Source: Paraburkholderia graminis C4D1M (lineage in GTDB: Bacteria; Pseudomonadota; Gammaproteobacteria; Burkholderiales; Burkholderiaceae). From it: a DNA stretch of 64,000 nucleotides. Made by a program: the position numbers and the translations under genes. The stretch lies in NCBI RefSeq assembly GCF_000172415.1, contig NZ_ABLD01000003.1, forward strand, positions 186,001-250,000, given 5' to 3'. Numbering within the stretch: the stretch's first letter is position 1; each line of letters opens with the position of its first letter. Below, one piece after another: positions 26,661-37,185 of the stretch. The notes below the pieces were generated by a model, which was not told where the DNA came from, ran no database searches, and worked only from the letters and a program-made list of their open reading frames with translations.

Positions 26661-27803
26661 TTATGCCTTGCGCGCGACTTCGCCGTCGCGGGTGAGCAGC
26701 GTGGCCGCGACGATGTCGTCGGCGAGGTCGATGTTGAGCGCGCCTTCCTTCGTCACGATCAGCTTGAGGAAGTCGAGCAGGTTGCGCGCGTAGAGCGAGG
26801 ACGCGTCCGCGGGCACCATCGAGGCGAGATTCGTGTAGCCGACAATCGTCACGCCGTGCCTGACGATCACTTTGTCGGCTTCGGTGAGCGGGCAGTTGCC
26901 GCCGCGGCGGCCTTCATAGTCCGCGCCGCGGCCCGCTGCCAGATCGACCAGCACCGAGCCCGGTTTCATCGCCTGCACGGTCTCGACGGAGAGCAGCGTC
27001 GGCGCCGCGCGGCCCGGAATCAGGGCGGTGGAGATCACCACGTCGGCCTGCTTCGCGCGCTCGTGAACGAGTGCCGACTGGCGTTGCAGCCACGAAGGCG
27101 GCATCGGCCGCGCATAGCCGCCGACGCCTTGCGCGGCTTCGCGCTCTTCATCGGTTTCGTAGGGAACGTCGAGAAACTTCGCGCCGAGCGATTCGATCTG
27201 TTCTTTCACGGCGGGACGCACGTCGGATGCCTCGATCACGGCGCCCAGGCGCTTGGCGGTCGCGATCGCCTGCAAGCCCGCCACGCCCGCGCCCAGAATC
27301 AGCACGCGCGCGGCTTTCACCGTGCCCGCGGCGGTCATCAGCATCGGCATGAAGCGCGGATAAAGCGTCGCGGCGAGCAGCACCGCCTTGTATCCGGCGA
27401 TGTTCGCCTGCGACGACAGCACGTCGAGGCTTTGCGCGCGCGTGGTGCGCGGCGCGGCTTCGAGCGCGAAGGCGGTGACGCCCGCCGCGGCGAGTTGCTG
27501 CGCGTTCTCCGCGTTGAACGGATCGAGCATGCCGACGAGCGTCGCGCCGCGTTTGAGCAGCGGCAGTTCGGCTTCGGTGGGAGACTGGACTTTGAGGACG
27601 AGGTCGGCGCCAAAAGCGGTGGCCGCATCGACGATTTCCGCGCCGGCTGCCGCGAGAGCGTCGTCGGGAAAGCTCGCGCCGGCCCCGGCGCCGCTCTGGA
27701 TGGTGACCCGATGGCCCTGCGCCACGTACTTCTTGACGGTCTCGGGCGTCGCGGCGACGCGGGTTTCGTGCGCGCGCGTCTCGGCTGGCACTCCGATGTG
27801 CAT
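26661..27803 (-). CDS. pntAA: NAD(P) transhydrogenase subunit alpha, NAD-binding part
   Basis: Predicted 380 aa, soluble. It resembles alanine dehydrogenase, with an N-terminal [20 protein letters not shown] and a Rossmann motif [22 protein letters not shown]. It binds NADH in the cytoplasm. It is first of the pntAA-pntAB-pntB operon, which supplies NADPH, relevant to the glutathione- and thioredoxin-dependent defences. AGGAGGAAC lies just upstream of ATG 27803. Confidence 0.96.
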   Translation of the reverse strand: MHIGVPAETRAHETRVAATPETVKKYVAQGHRVTIQSGAGAGASFPDDALAAAGAEIVDAATAFGADLVLKVQSPTEAELPLLKRGATLVGMLDPFNAENAQQLAAAGVTAFALEAAPRTTRAQSLDVLSSQANIAGYKAVLLAATLYPRFMPMLMTAAGTVKAARVLILGAGVAGLQAIATAKRLGAVIEASDVRPAVKEQIESLGAKFLDVPYETDEEREAAQGVGGYARPMPPSWLQRQSALVHERAKQADVVISTALIPGRAAPTLLSVETVQAMKPGSVLVDLAAGRGADYEGRRGGNCPLTEADKVIVRHGVTIVGYTNLASMVPADASSLYARNLLDFLKLIVTKEGALNIDLADDIVAATLLTRDGEVARKA

Positions 27804-28110
27804 CGTGTTCCTCCTCGACTTACTGTTTGACGACAGATCGGCCGACGAGGCACGCCGGCTTGCAAGTGCAACGGCTAACGCCTCACTTTACCCGAAACAT
27901 GGGGGGCGGCAGAAATCGGGGACAATCCGGGGGTGCGCGCGGATACGGGGCTCCGAGGCGTGCGGGCGGCGGCAGTCGCATGCGGCAAGTCGCCGCAGCC
28001 GGCCGCATGTCACCGGTCACCGCCGGCCGCCGCAATGAACCGGCAACTACCCGGCCGCGTCCCGCCCGCATCCCGGCAGTGAGCGGCCATAAACGGTAAA
28101 ATGCGCACCC
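27804..28110. other. Divergent region between pntAA and the Nudix gene
   Basis: 307 bp, very GC-rich, with no supported gene. TAAAAT at 28097-28102 is only 8 bp before the Nudix ATG and could be its -10 box; no -35 is evident. Nothing else was recognised. Confidence 0.45.
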
Positions 28111-28590
28111 ATGAAACCGGAAACCTGGCTGCCGCATGTGACCGTCGCGGCCATCGTCGAGCGTGACGGGCGCTTTCTCGTGGTCGAGGAACATACGGCC
28201 GCCGGGCTGCGCCTGAACCAGCCGGCCGGCCATCTGGAAGCCGGCGAAACGCTGCTGGAAGCGGTGATCCGCGAAACGCTCGAGGAAACCGCGCATCCGT
28301 TCACGCCCGAGGCGCTCGTCGGCATGTACATGACGCATTTCGAACGGCCGGACAACGGTGGCGTCACCTATTTGCGCTTCACGTATTGCGGCGCCGGCGG
28401 CGAACCGGAAGCAGAGCGCGCGCTCGATCCCGACATCGTTCGAACCTTGTGGATGAGCGCCGACGAACTGCGCGCCTGCCCCGAAAGGCACCGCACGCCG
28501 CTCGTCATGCAATGTATCGACGATTACCTGGCAGGCCGGCGTTTCCCGCTCGATTTCGTGCATACGCATTCGGTCGGGCCAAAGAGGTAG
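28111..28590 (+). CDS. Nudix hydrolase, NudJ-like
   Basis: Predicted 159 aa. NudJ in E. coli is a (di)phosphatase that acts on hydroxymethylpyrimidine and prenyl diphosphates and on nucleotides. The Nudix box starts at G40 (GHLEAGETLLEAVIRETLEE) with all acidic metal ligands (E46, E55, E58, E59), but the final conserved glycine is alanine (A61). It is 79 bp upstream of mnmA on the same strand, a neighbour relation also seen in E. coli (nudJ-mnmA), which supports the NudJ assignment. The substrate is inferred. Confidence 0.88.
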   Translation: MKPETWLPHVTVAAIVERDGRFLVVEEHTAAGLRLNQPAGHLEAGETLLEAVIRETLEETAHPFTPEALVGMYMTHFERPDNGGVTYLRFTYCGAGGEPEAERALDPDIVRTLWMSADELRACPERHRTPLVMQCIDDYLAGRRFPLDFVHTHSVGPKR

Positions 28591-28669
28591 CCGTCACGAG
28601 CGGTCACAAGCCGCCACAAGCGGCCATCTCCACGATCCATGAAGTCACGCAGTACCCAGTGAGCATCTT

Positions 28670-29815
28670 ATGAGCAAGCAGAAAGTCGTAGTAGGCATGT
28701 CGGGCGGCGTCGATTCGTCGGTCACCGCGTGGCTGCTGAAGGAACAGGGCTACGACGTGGTCGGCCTCTTCATGAAGAACTGGGAAGACGACGACGACAG
28801 CGAATACTGCTCGACGCGCCAGGACTGGATCGACGTGGTGTCGGTGGCGGACCTGATCGGCATCGACGTCGAAGCGGTCAACTTCGCGGCCGAATACAAG
28901 GACCGCGTGTTCGCCGAATTCCTGCGCGAATATTCGGCGGGCCGCACGCCGAATCCGGACGTGCTGTGCAACGCCGAAATCAAGTTCAAGGCGTTTCTCG
29001 ATCACGCGATGTCGCTCGGCGCTGAAACCATCGCGACCGGCCACTATGCGCGCGTGCGCGAAAACAATGGCCGCTTCGAGCTGCTGAAAGCGTTCGACCA
29101 TACGAAAGATCAATCGTACTTTCTGCATCGGCTGAATCAGGCGCAGTTGTCGAAAACGCTGTTTCCGCTCGGCGAAATTCCGAAAACGAAAGTGCGCGAA
29201 ATCGCCGAGCAGATCGCGCTGCCCAACGCGAAGAAGAAAGATTCGACGGGCATCTGCTTTATCGGCGAGCGGCCGTTTCGCGATTTTCTGAACCGCTATC
29301 TGCCGACCCAACCCGGCCCGATGAAAACCACCGACGGCAAAGTGGTCGGCGAGCACATCGGCCTCGCCTTCTATACGTTCGGGCAGCGCAAGGGCATCGG
29401 CCTCGGCGGCAGCAAGGACGGCAGCGGCGAGCCGTGGTTCGTCGCGGGCAAGGACATTCCTTCGAACACGCTGTATGTCGCGCAAGGGCACGATCATCCG
29501 TGGCTGTTGAGCCATACGCTGAGCGCGGGCAACACGAGCTGGGTCGCGGGCGAGCCGCCGGCGGAAGGCTTCGCGTGCGGCGCGAAGACCCGCTACCGGC
29601 AGGCGGACGCGCGCTGCACGTTCAGCCGCGCGAATCAGCGCGAAGGTCTGTTCGAACTCACCTTCGACGACGCCCAATGGGCTGTCACACCGGGGCAATC
29701 GGCCGTGCTTTACGATGGCGACGTGTGCCTCGGCGGCGGCATCATCGAACACGCGGCGACCGGGCAGCCGGCCGTGCGCGAGCCGCAAAAGGCGGCACTG
29801 CTGAGCGCGCGCTAG
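28670..29815 (+). CDS. mnmA: tRNA-specific 2-thiouridylase MnmA
   Basis: Predicted 381 aa. MnmA adds sulfur to U34 of Glu, Gln and Lys tRNAs, using ATP and a persulfide relay. It shows the PP-loop SGGVDSS (residues 11-17), catalytic C100 in [12 protein letters not shown] and the persulfide C196 in [12 protein letters not shown]. The C-terminal domain has [17 protein letters not shown] 28670 fits the family start. It lies downstream of the Nudix gene. Confidence 0.97.
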   Translation: MSKQKVVVGMSGGVDSSVTAWLLKEQGYDVVGLFMKNWEDDDDSEYCSTRQDWIDVVSVADLIGIDVEAVNFAAEYKDRVFAEFLREYSAGRTPNPDVLCNAEIKFKAFLDHAMSLGAETIATGHYARVRENNGRFELLKAFDHTKDQSYFLHRLNQAQLSKTLFPLGEIPKTKVREIAEQIALPNAKKKDSTGICFIGERPFRDFLNRYLPTQPGPMKTTDGKVVGEHIGLAFYTFGQRKGIGLGGSKDGSGEPWFVAGKDIPSNTLYVAQGHDHPWLLSHTLSAGNTSWVAGEPPAEGFACGAKTRYRQADARCTFSRANQREGLFELTFDDAQWAVTPGQSAVLYDGDVCLGGGIIEHAATGQPAVREPQKAALLSAR

Positions 29816-29991
29816 CTTGCTGCGTTTCGCTCGCCGACTTCAACTCAGCAAGCCTTTGCACGACGTTTAAACCTCACCAACGACCCGCTCACGTCTTCCC
29901 GACAGGCAGTCGCTCGTTTTTCCCACGGTGGATCTGCCTGTGCTCCGCGCCCGGCAATCCCTCCGTGACGATTCACTGCACCGGAGTCCTC

Positions 29992-31602
29992 ATGTTTTCT
30001 CGACGTTATCTGGCCATGTGGAGCGCCATCGCGCTCCTCGGTTTGTCCACGGCGCTCGCCGCGACGCAACACGTTTCGTGGTTGTGGATCGTCGTGCCGC
30101 TCGCGCTCGTCGCGCTCGGCATTTTCGATCTGACGCAACAACGGCACGCGATTCTGCGCAACTATCCGCTGTGGGGCCATTTCCGTTTTCTGTTCGAGTT
30201 CATCCGGCCGGAAATCCGCCAGTATTTCGTCGAAAACGATACCGACGAAAAGCCGTTCTCGCGCGCTCAACGCAGCATCGTCTATCAGCGCGCGAAGAAC
30301 GACGTCGACAGCCGGCCCTACGGCACCGAACTCGACGTGAAGGCCGTCGCGCACGAATGGATCAGCCACTCGCTCGCGCCGACCACGCTCGATAGCCACG
30401 ACTTTCGCATCGTGGTCGGCGCCGATCGCGCACAGCCTTATTCGATGTCGATCTTCAACGTCTCGGCGATGAGCTTCGGCTCGCTGTCGGCGAACGCGAT
30501 CATGGCGCTGAACCTGGGAGCGAAGAAAGGCAACTTCGCGCACGACACCGGCGAAGGCTCGATGTCGAAGTATCACCGCGAGCATGGCGGCGACATCATC
30601 TGGGAAATCGCGTCGGGTTACTTCGGCTGCCGAAACGACGACGGCACGTTCAGCGCCGACAAATTCGCGAAGCAGGCCGCCGAGCCGCAGGTGAAAATGA
30701 TCGAGGTGAAGCTGTCGCAAGGCGCGAAGCCCGGTCACGGCGGCGTGCTGCCCGCCGCGAAGATCACGCCGGAGATCGCAGAAACGCGCGGCGTGCCGAT
30801 GGGCCGCGATTGCATTTCGCCGGCCACGCATTCGGAGTTTTCGACGCCGCGTGGGCTGCTCGAATTCGTCGACCGGCTGCGCACACTGTCGGGCGGCAAG
30901 CCGACCGGCTTCAAGCTGTGCATCGGCCATCCGTGGGAATTTTTCGGCATTGCGAAGGCGATGCTCGAGACGGGCATTCTGCCGGACTTCATCGTCGTGG
31001 ACGGCGCCGAGGGCGGCACCGGCGCGGCGCCGCTCGAGTTCACCGATCACGTCGGCGTGCCGTTGCAGGAAGGCTTGCTGCTCGTGCACAACACGCTGGT
31101 CGGCATCGGCTTGCGGCAGCGGATTCGCATCGGCGCGAGCGGCAAGATGATCACCGCGTTCGACATCACGAAGACGCTCGCGATCGGCGCGGACTGGGTC
31201 AACGCGGCGCGCGGCTTCATGTTCGCGGTCGGCTGCATTCAGGCGCAGACGTGCCACACCGGACGCTGCCCGACCGGCGTCGCGACGCAAGACCCGGTGC
31301 GCCAGCGCGCGCTCGTCGTGCCGGACAAGGCCGACCGCGTCTTCAGCTTCCATCACAACACGCTGCATGCGCTGAAGGAGATCGTTCAGGCTGCGGGTTT
31401 GAAGCATCCTGCGGAACTGCGCGCGCATCACATCGTGCGACGTGTGTCGTCGCATGAGGTGCAGTTGATGTCCGAGCTTCTGAAGTATCTCGAGCCGAAC
31501 GATCTTCTCAACGGGAATTATCGTTACTCGTTGTATGAGAAATGGTGGCCGGTTGCGCAAAGCGATTCGTTTTCGCCGAAGGTGGAGTTGGCGGTGGCGT
31601 GA
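29992..31602 (+). CDS. FMN-binding glutamate synthase-like protein with N-terminal membrane anchor
   Basis: Predicted 536 aa from ATG 29992 (MFSRRYLAMWSAIALLGLST). Two N-terminal membrane helices are followed by a domain related to the FMN/synthase part of GltB: SAMSFGSLSANAIMALNLGA, GEGSMSKYHREHGGDIIWEI, KLSQGAKPGHGGVLPAAK and VVDGAEGGTGAAPLEFTD. The cluster motif C-x5-C-x4-C near residue 415 (CIQAQTCHTGRC) matches the [3Fe-4S] ligands of glutamate synthase. There is no amidotransferase domain and no small subunit nearby, so it is not a normal GOGAT; its substrate is unknown. The open frame upstream to 29434 is antisense-free overlap with mnmA and not used. Confidence 0.88.
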   Translation: MFSRRYLAMWSAIALLGLSTALAATQHVSWLWIVVPLALVALGIFDLTQQRHAILRNYPLWGHFRFLFEFIRPEIRQYFVENDTDEKPFSRAQRSIVYQRAKNDVDSRPYGTELDVKAVAHEWISHSLAPTTLDSHDFRIVVGADRAQPYSMSIFNVSAMSFGSLSANAIMALNLGAKKGNFAHDTGEGSMSKYHREHGGDIIWEIASGYFGCRNDDGTFSADKFAKQAAEPQVKMIEVKLSQGAKPGHGGVLPAAKITPEIAETRGVPMGRDCISPATHSEFSTPRGLLEFVDRLRTLSGGKPTGFKLCIGHPWEFFGIAKAMLETGILPDFIVVDGAEGGTGAAPLEFTDHVGVPLQEGLLLVHNTLVGIGLRQRIRIGASGKMITAFDITKTLAIGADWVNAARGFMFAVGCIQAQTCHTGRCPTGVATQDPVRQRALVVPDKADRVFSFHHNTLHALKEIVQAAGLKHPAELRAHHIVRRVSSHEVQLMSELLKYLEPNDLLNGNYRYSLYEKWWPVAQSDSFSPKVELAVA

Positions 31603-31639
31603 AGGCCTCCGCTGACGAGAGCCGCTCCCCCTCCCAAAA

Positions 31640-31668
31640 CGGACACCCCCCCGCCTTTCCGTTAAAAT
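31640..31668 (+). promoter_or_regulatory. Candidate promoter of glyQS
   Basis: CGGACA (31640-31645), a 17-bp spacer and TAAAAT (31663-31668), about 80 bp before the glyQ start. The -35 fits 4 of 6 consensus bases. Confidence 0.4.
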
Positions 31669-31748
31669 CTCCGGTTTAGCACTTCGCTCCACGGCCGCCC
31701 CGCGCGCTCACGCGCCCGCGGCGCGGCCCCATGCCCGAAAGGCACTTC

Positions 31749-32756
31749 ATGCTCACGTTTCAGCAAATCATCCTGACACTGCAGTCCTATTGGGATAAGC
31801 AGGGTTGCGCGTTGCTCCAGCCGATCGACATGGAAGTCGGCGCGGGCACCTCGCACGTCCACACCTTCCTGCGCGCGATCGGCCCTGAGCCGTGGCGCGC
31901 CGCGTACGTGCAGCCGTCGCGCCGCCCGAAAGACGGCCGCTATGGCGAGAATCCGAACCGTCTGCAGCATTACTACCAATACCAGGTCGTGCTGAAGCCG
32001 GCGCCGGAAAATATCCTCGATCTGTATCTCGGCTCGCTCGAAGCGCTCGGCTTCGATCTGAAGCAGAACGACGTGCGCTTTGTCGAAGACGACTGGGAAA
32101 ATCCCACGCTCGGCGCCTGGGGCCTCGGCTGGGAAGTGTGGCTGAACGGCATGGAAGTGACGCAGTTCACGTACTTCCAGCAGGTCGGCGGTCTGGATTG
32201 CAAGCCGGTGCTCGGCGAAATCACCTACGGCCTCGAGCGTCTCGCGATGTATCTGCAAAAGGTCGAGAACGTCTACGACCTCATCTGGACCGAGTGGGAA
32301 GAGCAAGGCCCGAACGGCCCGGAAACGCGGCGCCTGACCTACGGCGACGTGTACCACCAGAACGAAGTCGAACAGTCCACGTACAACTTCGAGCACGCGA
32401 ACGTCGATCTGCTGTTCACGTTCTTCAACAGCTACGAGGCGGAAGCGAAGCGCATGATCGAAGCGCAGATCGCATTGCCCGCCTATGAACTCGTGCTGAA
32501 GGCCGGCCACACGTTCAACCTGCTCGACGCGCGCGGCGCGATTTCGGTCACGGAGCGCGCGGCCTACATCGGCCGGATTCGCGCGCTGTCGCGTCTTGTC
32601 GCGCAGGCTTATTACGATTCGCGCGAGAAGCTCGGCTTCCCGATGCTCGGCAATCCGGTGCACGGCGTGCCCGGCCTCACGACCGACGAGCAGGACGCCG
32701 CCATGCCGGCGTGGGCGCCGCCGCTGAAAGTCGAACGCAAGATCGACCAGGACTGA
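31749..32756 (+). CDS. glyQ: Glycyl-tRNA synthetase alpha subunit
   Basis: Predicted 335 aa from ATG 31749 ([20 protein letters not shown]). GAAAGG lies 8 nt upstream; an ATG at 31731 would add six residues and lacks a ribosome site. The alpha subunit of the tetrameric bacterial enzyme carries the catalytic class II core: [36 protein letters not shown] and [16 protein letters not shown]. It is first of a run glyQ-glyS-gmhB-plsC-ygjP-like with short gaps. Confidence 0.97.
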   Translation: MLTFQQIILTLQSYWDKQGCALLQPIDMEVGAGTSHVHTFLRAIGPEPWRAAYVQPSRRPKDGRYGENPNRLQHYYQYQVVLKPAPENILDLYLGSLEALGFDLKQNDVRFVEDDWENPTLGAWGLGWEVWLNGMEVTQFTYFQQVGGLDCKPVLGEITYGLERLAMYLQKVENVYDLIWTEWEEQGPNGPETRRLTYGDVYHQNEVEQSTYNFEHANVDLLFTFFNSYEAEAKRMIEAQIALPAYELVLKAGHTFNLLDARGAISVTERAAYIGRIRALSRLVAQAYYDSREKLGFPMLGNPVHGVPGLTTDEQDAAMPAWAPPLKVERKIDQD

Positions 32757-32771
32757 CGAGAACATCAAGAA

Positions 32772-34874
32772 ATGACTCAATCCCATCAAGCTACCCTGCT
32801 GGTCGAACTGCTGACCGAGGAACTGCCGCCCAAGGCGCTCGCCCGTCTCGGCGACGCTTTTGCCGAAGGCATCGCGGAACGCCTCGCCGGGCGCGATCTG
32901 ATCGAAGGCCAACTGTCGTTCGAACGTTACGCGACGCCGCGCCGCCTCGCGGTCACGGTGAAAAACGTGCGCACGGTCGCGCCGGAAAAACACGTTCGCG
33001 AAAAAGTGCTGCCGGTTTCCGTCGCGCTCGATAAAGACGGCCAGCCCACCGCGCCGCTCGCGAAGAAACTGGCCGCGCTCGGCTTCCCCGATTTTTCCAT
33101 CAGCGACCTCGAACGCGCGCAAGACGGCAAGGCCGAAGCCTTCTTCCTGCGCTATGCCGCGCCGGGTGCGACGCTCGCGGAAGGCTTGCAAGCCGCGCTC
33201 GACGAAACGCTCAGCAAGCTGCCCATTCCGAAGGTGATGACGTATCAGCGTCCCGACGGCTCGAACGTGCAGTTCGTGCGTCCGGCGCATCGCCTGACCG
33301 CGCTGCATGGCGACCAGGTGGTGCCGGTCAGTGCGCTCGGCATCGACGCCGACGACACTACGCTCGGCCATCGCTTCCTGTCCGAAGGTTTCGTGCAGAT
33401 CCAGCACGCCGATTCCTACGCGGACACGCTGATGCACAAAGGCCGCGTGGTCCCGAACTTCGCTGATCGCAAGGAAACGATCCGCACGCATCTGCTCGCG
33501 CACGCTGACGGCGACCAGGTCGTGATGCCCGAATCGCTGCTCGATGAAGTGACGTCGCTGGTCGAATGGCCGGTGGTCTACGCATGCCGTTTCGAGGACG
33601 AGTTCCTGCAAGTGCCGCAGGAATGTCTGATCCTCACGATGCAGACGAATCAGAAATACTTCGCGCTGACCGATGCAAACGGCAAGCTGCGTTCGCGCTT
33701 CCTGATCGTGTCGAACATTGAAACGGCCACGCCGGGCGACATTATCGAAGGCAATGAACGTGTGGTGCGTCCGCGTCTTGCCGACGCGAAGTTCTTCTTC
33801 GAGCAGGACAAGAAGAAGCCGCTCGCCGATCGCGTGCCGTTGCTCGCGAACGTCGTGTATCACAACAAGCTCGGCTCGGCGCTGCAACGCATGGAGCGTG
33901 TCGAAGCGCTGGCCGGCGCGATCGCCGCGTTGATCGGCGCCGACGTCGCGCTCGCCAAACGTGCCGCGCGTCTCGCGAAGGCGGATTTGATCACCGACAT
34001 GGTCGGCGAATTCCCCGAGCTGCAAGGCACGATGGGCACGTACTACGCGCGCCACGACGGCGAGCCGGAAGAAGTCGCGCTCGCGTGCTCGGAACACTAT
34101 CAGCCGCGTTTTTCGGGCGACGCGTTGCCGGGCACAGCGACCGGTACGGTCGTCGCGCTCGCCGACAAGCTCGAAACGCTCGTCGGCATCTGGGGCATCG
34201 GCCTGCAACCCACCGGCGAAAAAGACCCGTTCGCGCTGCGCCGTCATGCGCTCGGCGTGCTGCGCATCCTGGTCGAAAAGCAACTGGCCGTGGACTTCGT
34301 CGAACTGCTGCGCACCGCTTACGCGCAGTTCGCCGCGGTGCCGAACGTCGCCGATTCGACGCAAGCCATTTACGACTTCAGCATGGATCGTCTGCGCGGT
34401 TTGCTGCGCGAACGCGGCCACGCGCCGGGCGAAATCGACGCGGTGCTCGCGCTCAATCCGACGCGCCTCGACGACATCGTCGCGCGTCTCGATGCCGTGC
34501 GAGAATTTGCGGCGTTGCCCGAAGCGGCATCGCTCGCGGCAGCCAACAAGCGCATCTCGAACATTCTGAAGAAGTCGGAAAACGCTAGCGCGAGCGGCGG
34601 CGTGCAGCCAGCGTTGTTAGTGGAAGCGGCGGAAAAAGCGCTGCATGCACAGCTCGAACAGGTTGCGCCGCGCGTGCAGTCGCAACTCGCCGCACGCGAC
34701 TACACGGGCGCGCTGACTGCGCTCGCCGCACTGCGCGAACCGGTCGACACTTTCTTTAACGACGTGATGGTCAACGCGGAAGATCCGTCGCTGCGTGCAA
34801 ACCGCCTGGCCCTGCTCGGCGCGCTGCATCAGCAGATGAATTGCGTCGCGGACATTTCCCGGCTCGCCGCCTGA
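32772..34874 (+). CDS. glyS: Glycyl-tRNA synthetase beta subunit
   Basis: Predicted 700 aa, close to E. coli GlyS (689 aa). The N-terminus [50 protein letters not shown] and [22 protein letters not shown] are family signatures, with a C-terminal anticodon-binding domain containing [22 protein letters not shown]. It begins 15 bp after glyQ and is followed after 10 bp by gmhB. Confidence 0.97.
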   Translation: MTQSHQATLLVELLTEELPPKALARLGDAFAEGIAERLAGRDLIEGQLSFERYATPRRLAVTVKNVRTVAPEKHVREKVLPVSVALDKDGQPTAPLAKKLAALGFPDFSISDLERAQDGKAEAFFLRYAAPGATLAEGLQAALDETLSKLPIPKVMTYQRPDGSNVQFVRPAHRLTALHGDQVVPVSALGIDADDTTLGHRFLSEGFVQIQHADSYADTLMHKGRVVPNFADRKETIRTHLLAHADGDQVVMPESLLDEVTSLVEWPVVYACRFEDEFLQVPQECLILTMQTNQKYFALTDANGKLRSRFLIVSNIETATPGDIIEGNERVVRPRLADAKFFFEQDKKKPLADRVPLLANVVYHNKLGSALQRMERVEALAGAIAALIGADVALAKRAARLAKADLITDMVGEFPELQGTMGTYYARHDGEPEEVALACSEHYQPRFSGDALPGTATGTVVALADKLETLVGIWGIGLQPTGEKDPFALRRHALGVLRILVEKQLAVDFVELLRTAYAQFAAVPNVADSTQAIYDFSMDRLRGLLRERGHAPGEIDAVLALNPTRLDDIVARLDAVREFAALPEAASLAAANKRISNILKKSENASASGGVQPALLVEAAEKALHAQLEQVAPRVQSQLAARDYTGALTALAALREPVDTFFNDVMVNAEDPSLRANRLALLGALHQQMNCVADISRLAA

Positions 34875-34884
34875 GCCGCACGCC

Positions 34885-35439
34885 ATGCCGACCAAGAAAG
34901 TAGTCATTCTCGACCGCGACGGCGTGATCAACGTCGATTCCGACGCGTTCATCAAGTCGCCGGACGAGTGGGTCGCGCTGCCGGGCTCGCTCGAAGCCAT
35001 CGCGCGTCTGAGCCAGGCGGGCTATCGCGTGGCGATCGCGACGAACCAGTCGGGCATCGGCCGTGGTCTGTTCGACATGAACGCGCTCAACGCGATGCAT
35101 CTGAAGATGCATCGCATGGCGGCTTCGGTCGGCGGGCGTATCGACGCTGTGTTCTTCTGCCCGCACACGGCGGAAGATCACTGCGAATGCCGCAAGCCGA
35201 AAGCCGGCATGCTGAAGATGATCAACGAGCGTTTCGAGGTCGCCCCCGAGAACACGCCGGTAGTCGGCGACGCGATGCGCGATCTGCAAGCGGGCGCGTC
35301 GCTCGGCCATCCGGTTCATCTGGTGCTGACTGGCAAGGGCCGCAAAACGCTCGCGGCCGGCGGACTGCCGGAAGGCACCACGGTCCACGACGATCTGCGC
35401 GCGTTCGTGCTCGACTTCCTCGCCGACGCTCAAGAGTGA
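34885..35439 (+). CDS. gmhB: D-glycero-beta-D-manno-heptose 1,7-bisphosphate 7-phosphatase GmhB
   Basis: Predicted 184 aa of the HAD superfamily. The nucleophile motif is ILDRDGVIN (DxDGV), and TNQSGIGRGLF and the zinc loop CPHTAEDHCECRKPKAGML (C, H, C, C ligands) are diagnostic of GmhB. It removes the 7-phosphate in ADP-heptose synthesis for the lipopolysaccharide inner core. It lies 10 bp after glyS and 40 bp before plsC. Confidence 0.95.
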   Translation: MPTKKVVILDRDGVINVDSDAFIKSPDEWVALPGSLEAIARLSQAGYRVAIATNQSGIGRGLFDMNALNAMHLKMHRMAASVGGRIDAVFFCPHTAEDHCECRKPKAGMLKMINERFEVAPENTPVVGDAMRDLQAGASLGHPVHLVLTGKGRKTLAAGGLPEGTTVHDDLRAFVLDFLADAQE

Positions 35440-35479
35440 CGCGCACGTCGCGCGTCCCCAACCCTCACAGACCACGCCG

Positions 35480-36238
35480 ATGCGCTTCATTCGTTCCTTG
35501 CTGCTGCTGATCTACTTCGTCGTATTCACGGTGCCCTACGCGACCGCGTGCTTCATCGCGTTTCCGTTCATGCGCGCCGACAAGCGCTACTGGATGGCAG
35601 CGGGCTGGTGCCGTGTCACGGTCATCGTCGCTCGCTGGCTGACCGGCATCCGCTACACGCTCGAAGGCATGGAGAACCTGCCCAACGGTCCGGCCGTGCT
35701 GCTGTCGAAGCATCAATCGGCATGGGAGACGCTCGCGTTTCCCGCATTGATGCCGCGGCCGCTGTGCTATGTGTTCAAGCGCGAGCTGCTGTACGTGCCG
35801 TTTTTCGGCTGGGCGCTCGGTCTCCTGAAGATGGTTCACATCGACCGCAAGGAAGGCAAGTACGCGTTCGAGTCGGTCATCCGGCAAGGCAAGGCGCGCA
35901 TGGCGGAAGGCGCATGGGTCATCATGTTTCCGGAAGGCACGCGCACGCCGACCGGCAAGCAGGGCAAGTACAAGACCGGCGGCGCGCGCTTCGCGATCGC
36001 CACCGGCGCGCCCGTCGTGCCGATCGCGCACAACGCCGGACGCGTGTGGCCTCGCAACTCGTTTCTCAAATATGCGGGTATAGTCACAGTGTCAATCGGC
36101 AAGCCGATCGACACCACGGGGCTCACGCCCGATGAAGTGAACACGCGCGTCGAACAGTGGATCGAAGCTGAAATGCGTCGCATCGATCCCACTGCGTATC
36201 GCGCGGCGGATAGCAGTTCCGCCGCCGCACCAATCTGA
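35480..36238 (+). CDS. plsC: 1-acyl-sn-glycerol-3-phosphate acyltransferase
   Basis: Predicted 252 aa with an N-terminal hydrophobic anchor (MRFIRSLLLLIYFVVFTVPY). The acyltransferase blocks are KHQSAWET (H78-x4-E83, in place of the usual H-x4-D) and FPEGTRTPTG (150-159), then APVVPIAHNAG. It acylates lysophosphatidic acid to phosphatidic acid at the inner membrane. The H-x4-E form is also known in some Neisseria and beta-proteobacterial members. It follows gmhB in the run of envelope genes. Confidence 0.93.
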   Translation: MRFIRSLLLLIYFVVFTVPYATACFIAFPFMRADKRYWMAAGWCRVTVIVARWLTGIRYTLEGMENLPNGPAVLLSKHQSAWETLAFPALMPRPLCYVFKRELLYVPFFGWALGLLKMVHIDRKEGKYAFESVIRQGKARMAEGAWVIMFPEGTRTPTGKQGKYKTGGARFAIATGAPVVPIAHNAGRVWPRNSFLKYAGIVTVSIGKPIDTTGLTPDEVNTRVEQWIEAEMRRIDPTAYRAADSSSAAAPI

Positions 36239-36282
36239 CGCGCCCACGCCCTCGAAGGCGTACTTGCGCGAAGCCGAATCCG

Positions 36283-37170
36283 ATGCAGAAGTCTCCTACG
36301 CCGCAGCCCGCCGCGGCGCTCGATAACCGGCAACTCGATCTCCCGCTCTTCGCCGAGCCGGGTTCGACGTCGTCGTCTCCTTCGCCGTCCGCACCTACCG
36401 CGACGCCTCACGGGCAGCAGCCCGCTGTCCCGCTTGCACCCGACGGCAGCAAGCTGCGCAAACTGGTGATCGGCTCACGCACGCTGCATTACGCGCTCAA
36501 GCGTTCGGCGCGCCGCTCGATTGGCTTTGCCATCGACAGCACCGGCCTCACGATCACGGCGCCGCGCTGGGTCACGCTCGCCGATATCGAAACCGCGATC
36601 ACCGAGAAGCAGCGCTGGATTTTCACGAAGCTGATCGAATGGCAAACGCGCGTCGAACAGCGCGCGTTGCCGAAGGTCGACTGGAAAGACGGTGCGCAAG
36701 TGCCCTATCTCGGTCAGCCGGTACATGTGAGGCTCGGCTCGCCGCAAGGCACGCTCGCGTTCAGCGCGGAAGATTCCGCGCTGCAAGTGCCGCTGCCTTT
36801 GCAAGCCGATCCGCAGCAGATCAAGGACCGCGTGCAAGGCTGGTTGCAGGGCGAAGCGAAGCGTGTGTTCGGCGAGCGCCTTGCAATTTACGCGGAGAAG
36901 CTGGGCGTCAACTATCGCGCGTACGCGCTTTCGTCAGCGGCCACGCGCTGGGGCAGTTGTTCGAGCGACGGCAAGATTCGCCTGAACTGGCGGCTGATTC
37001 ACTTCCCGCTTTCGATTATCGATTACGTGGTTGCGCACGAACTCGCGCATCTGCGCGAAATGAACCACAGCCCGCGCTTCTGGCAAACGGTCGAATCGAT
37101 CTTCCCGGAATTCCGCGAAGCGCGGCAGACGCTCAAGTCGCATCCGCCTGAATTGCTGCCGACGCTTTAA
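36283..37170 (+). CDS. YgjP-like zinc metallohydrolase (DUF45/M48-related)
   Basis: Predicted 295 aa. Residues 1-55 are a low-complexity Pro/Ser/Ala region. The conserved domain has SSAATRWGSCSSDGKIRLNW and the zinc motif HELAHLREMNHS (H252, H256, H262). The family (YgjP) is annotated as M48-type metallopeptidase-like; one E. coli member was reported as a UTP pyrophosphatase, so the reaction here is uncertain. It ends the glyQ to plsC run and is convergent with gloA after 15 bp. Confidence 0.88.
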   Translation: MQKSPTPQPAAALDNRQLDLPLFAEPGSTSSSPSPSAPTATPHGQQPAVPLAPDGSKLRKLVIGSRTLHYALKRSARRSIGFAIDSTGLTITAPRWVTLADIETAITEKQRWIFTKLIEWQTRVEQRALPKVDWKDGAQVPYLGQPVHVRLGSPQGTLAFSAEDSALQVPLPLQADPQQIKDRVQGWLQGEAKRVFGERLAIYAEKLGVNYRAYALSSAATRWGSCSSDGKIRLNWRLIHFPLSIIDYVVAHELAHLREMNHSPRFWQTVESIFPEFREARQTLKSHPPELLPTL

Positions 37171-37185
37171 GGCCCGTGGCTCGCG

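Noticed and set aside
31662..34421. 919-codon open frame on minus, antisense to glyQ and glyS
   Set aside because: It spans two conserved synthetase genes and their junction and shows only GC-bias composition.
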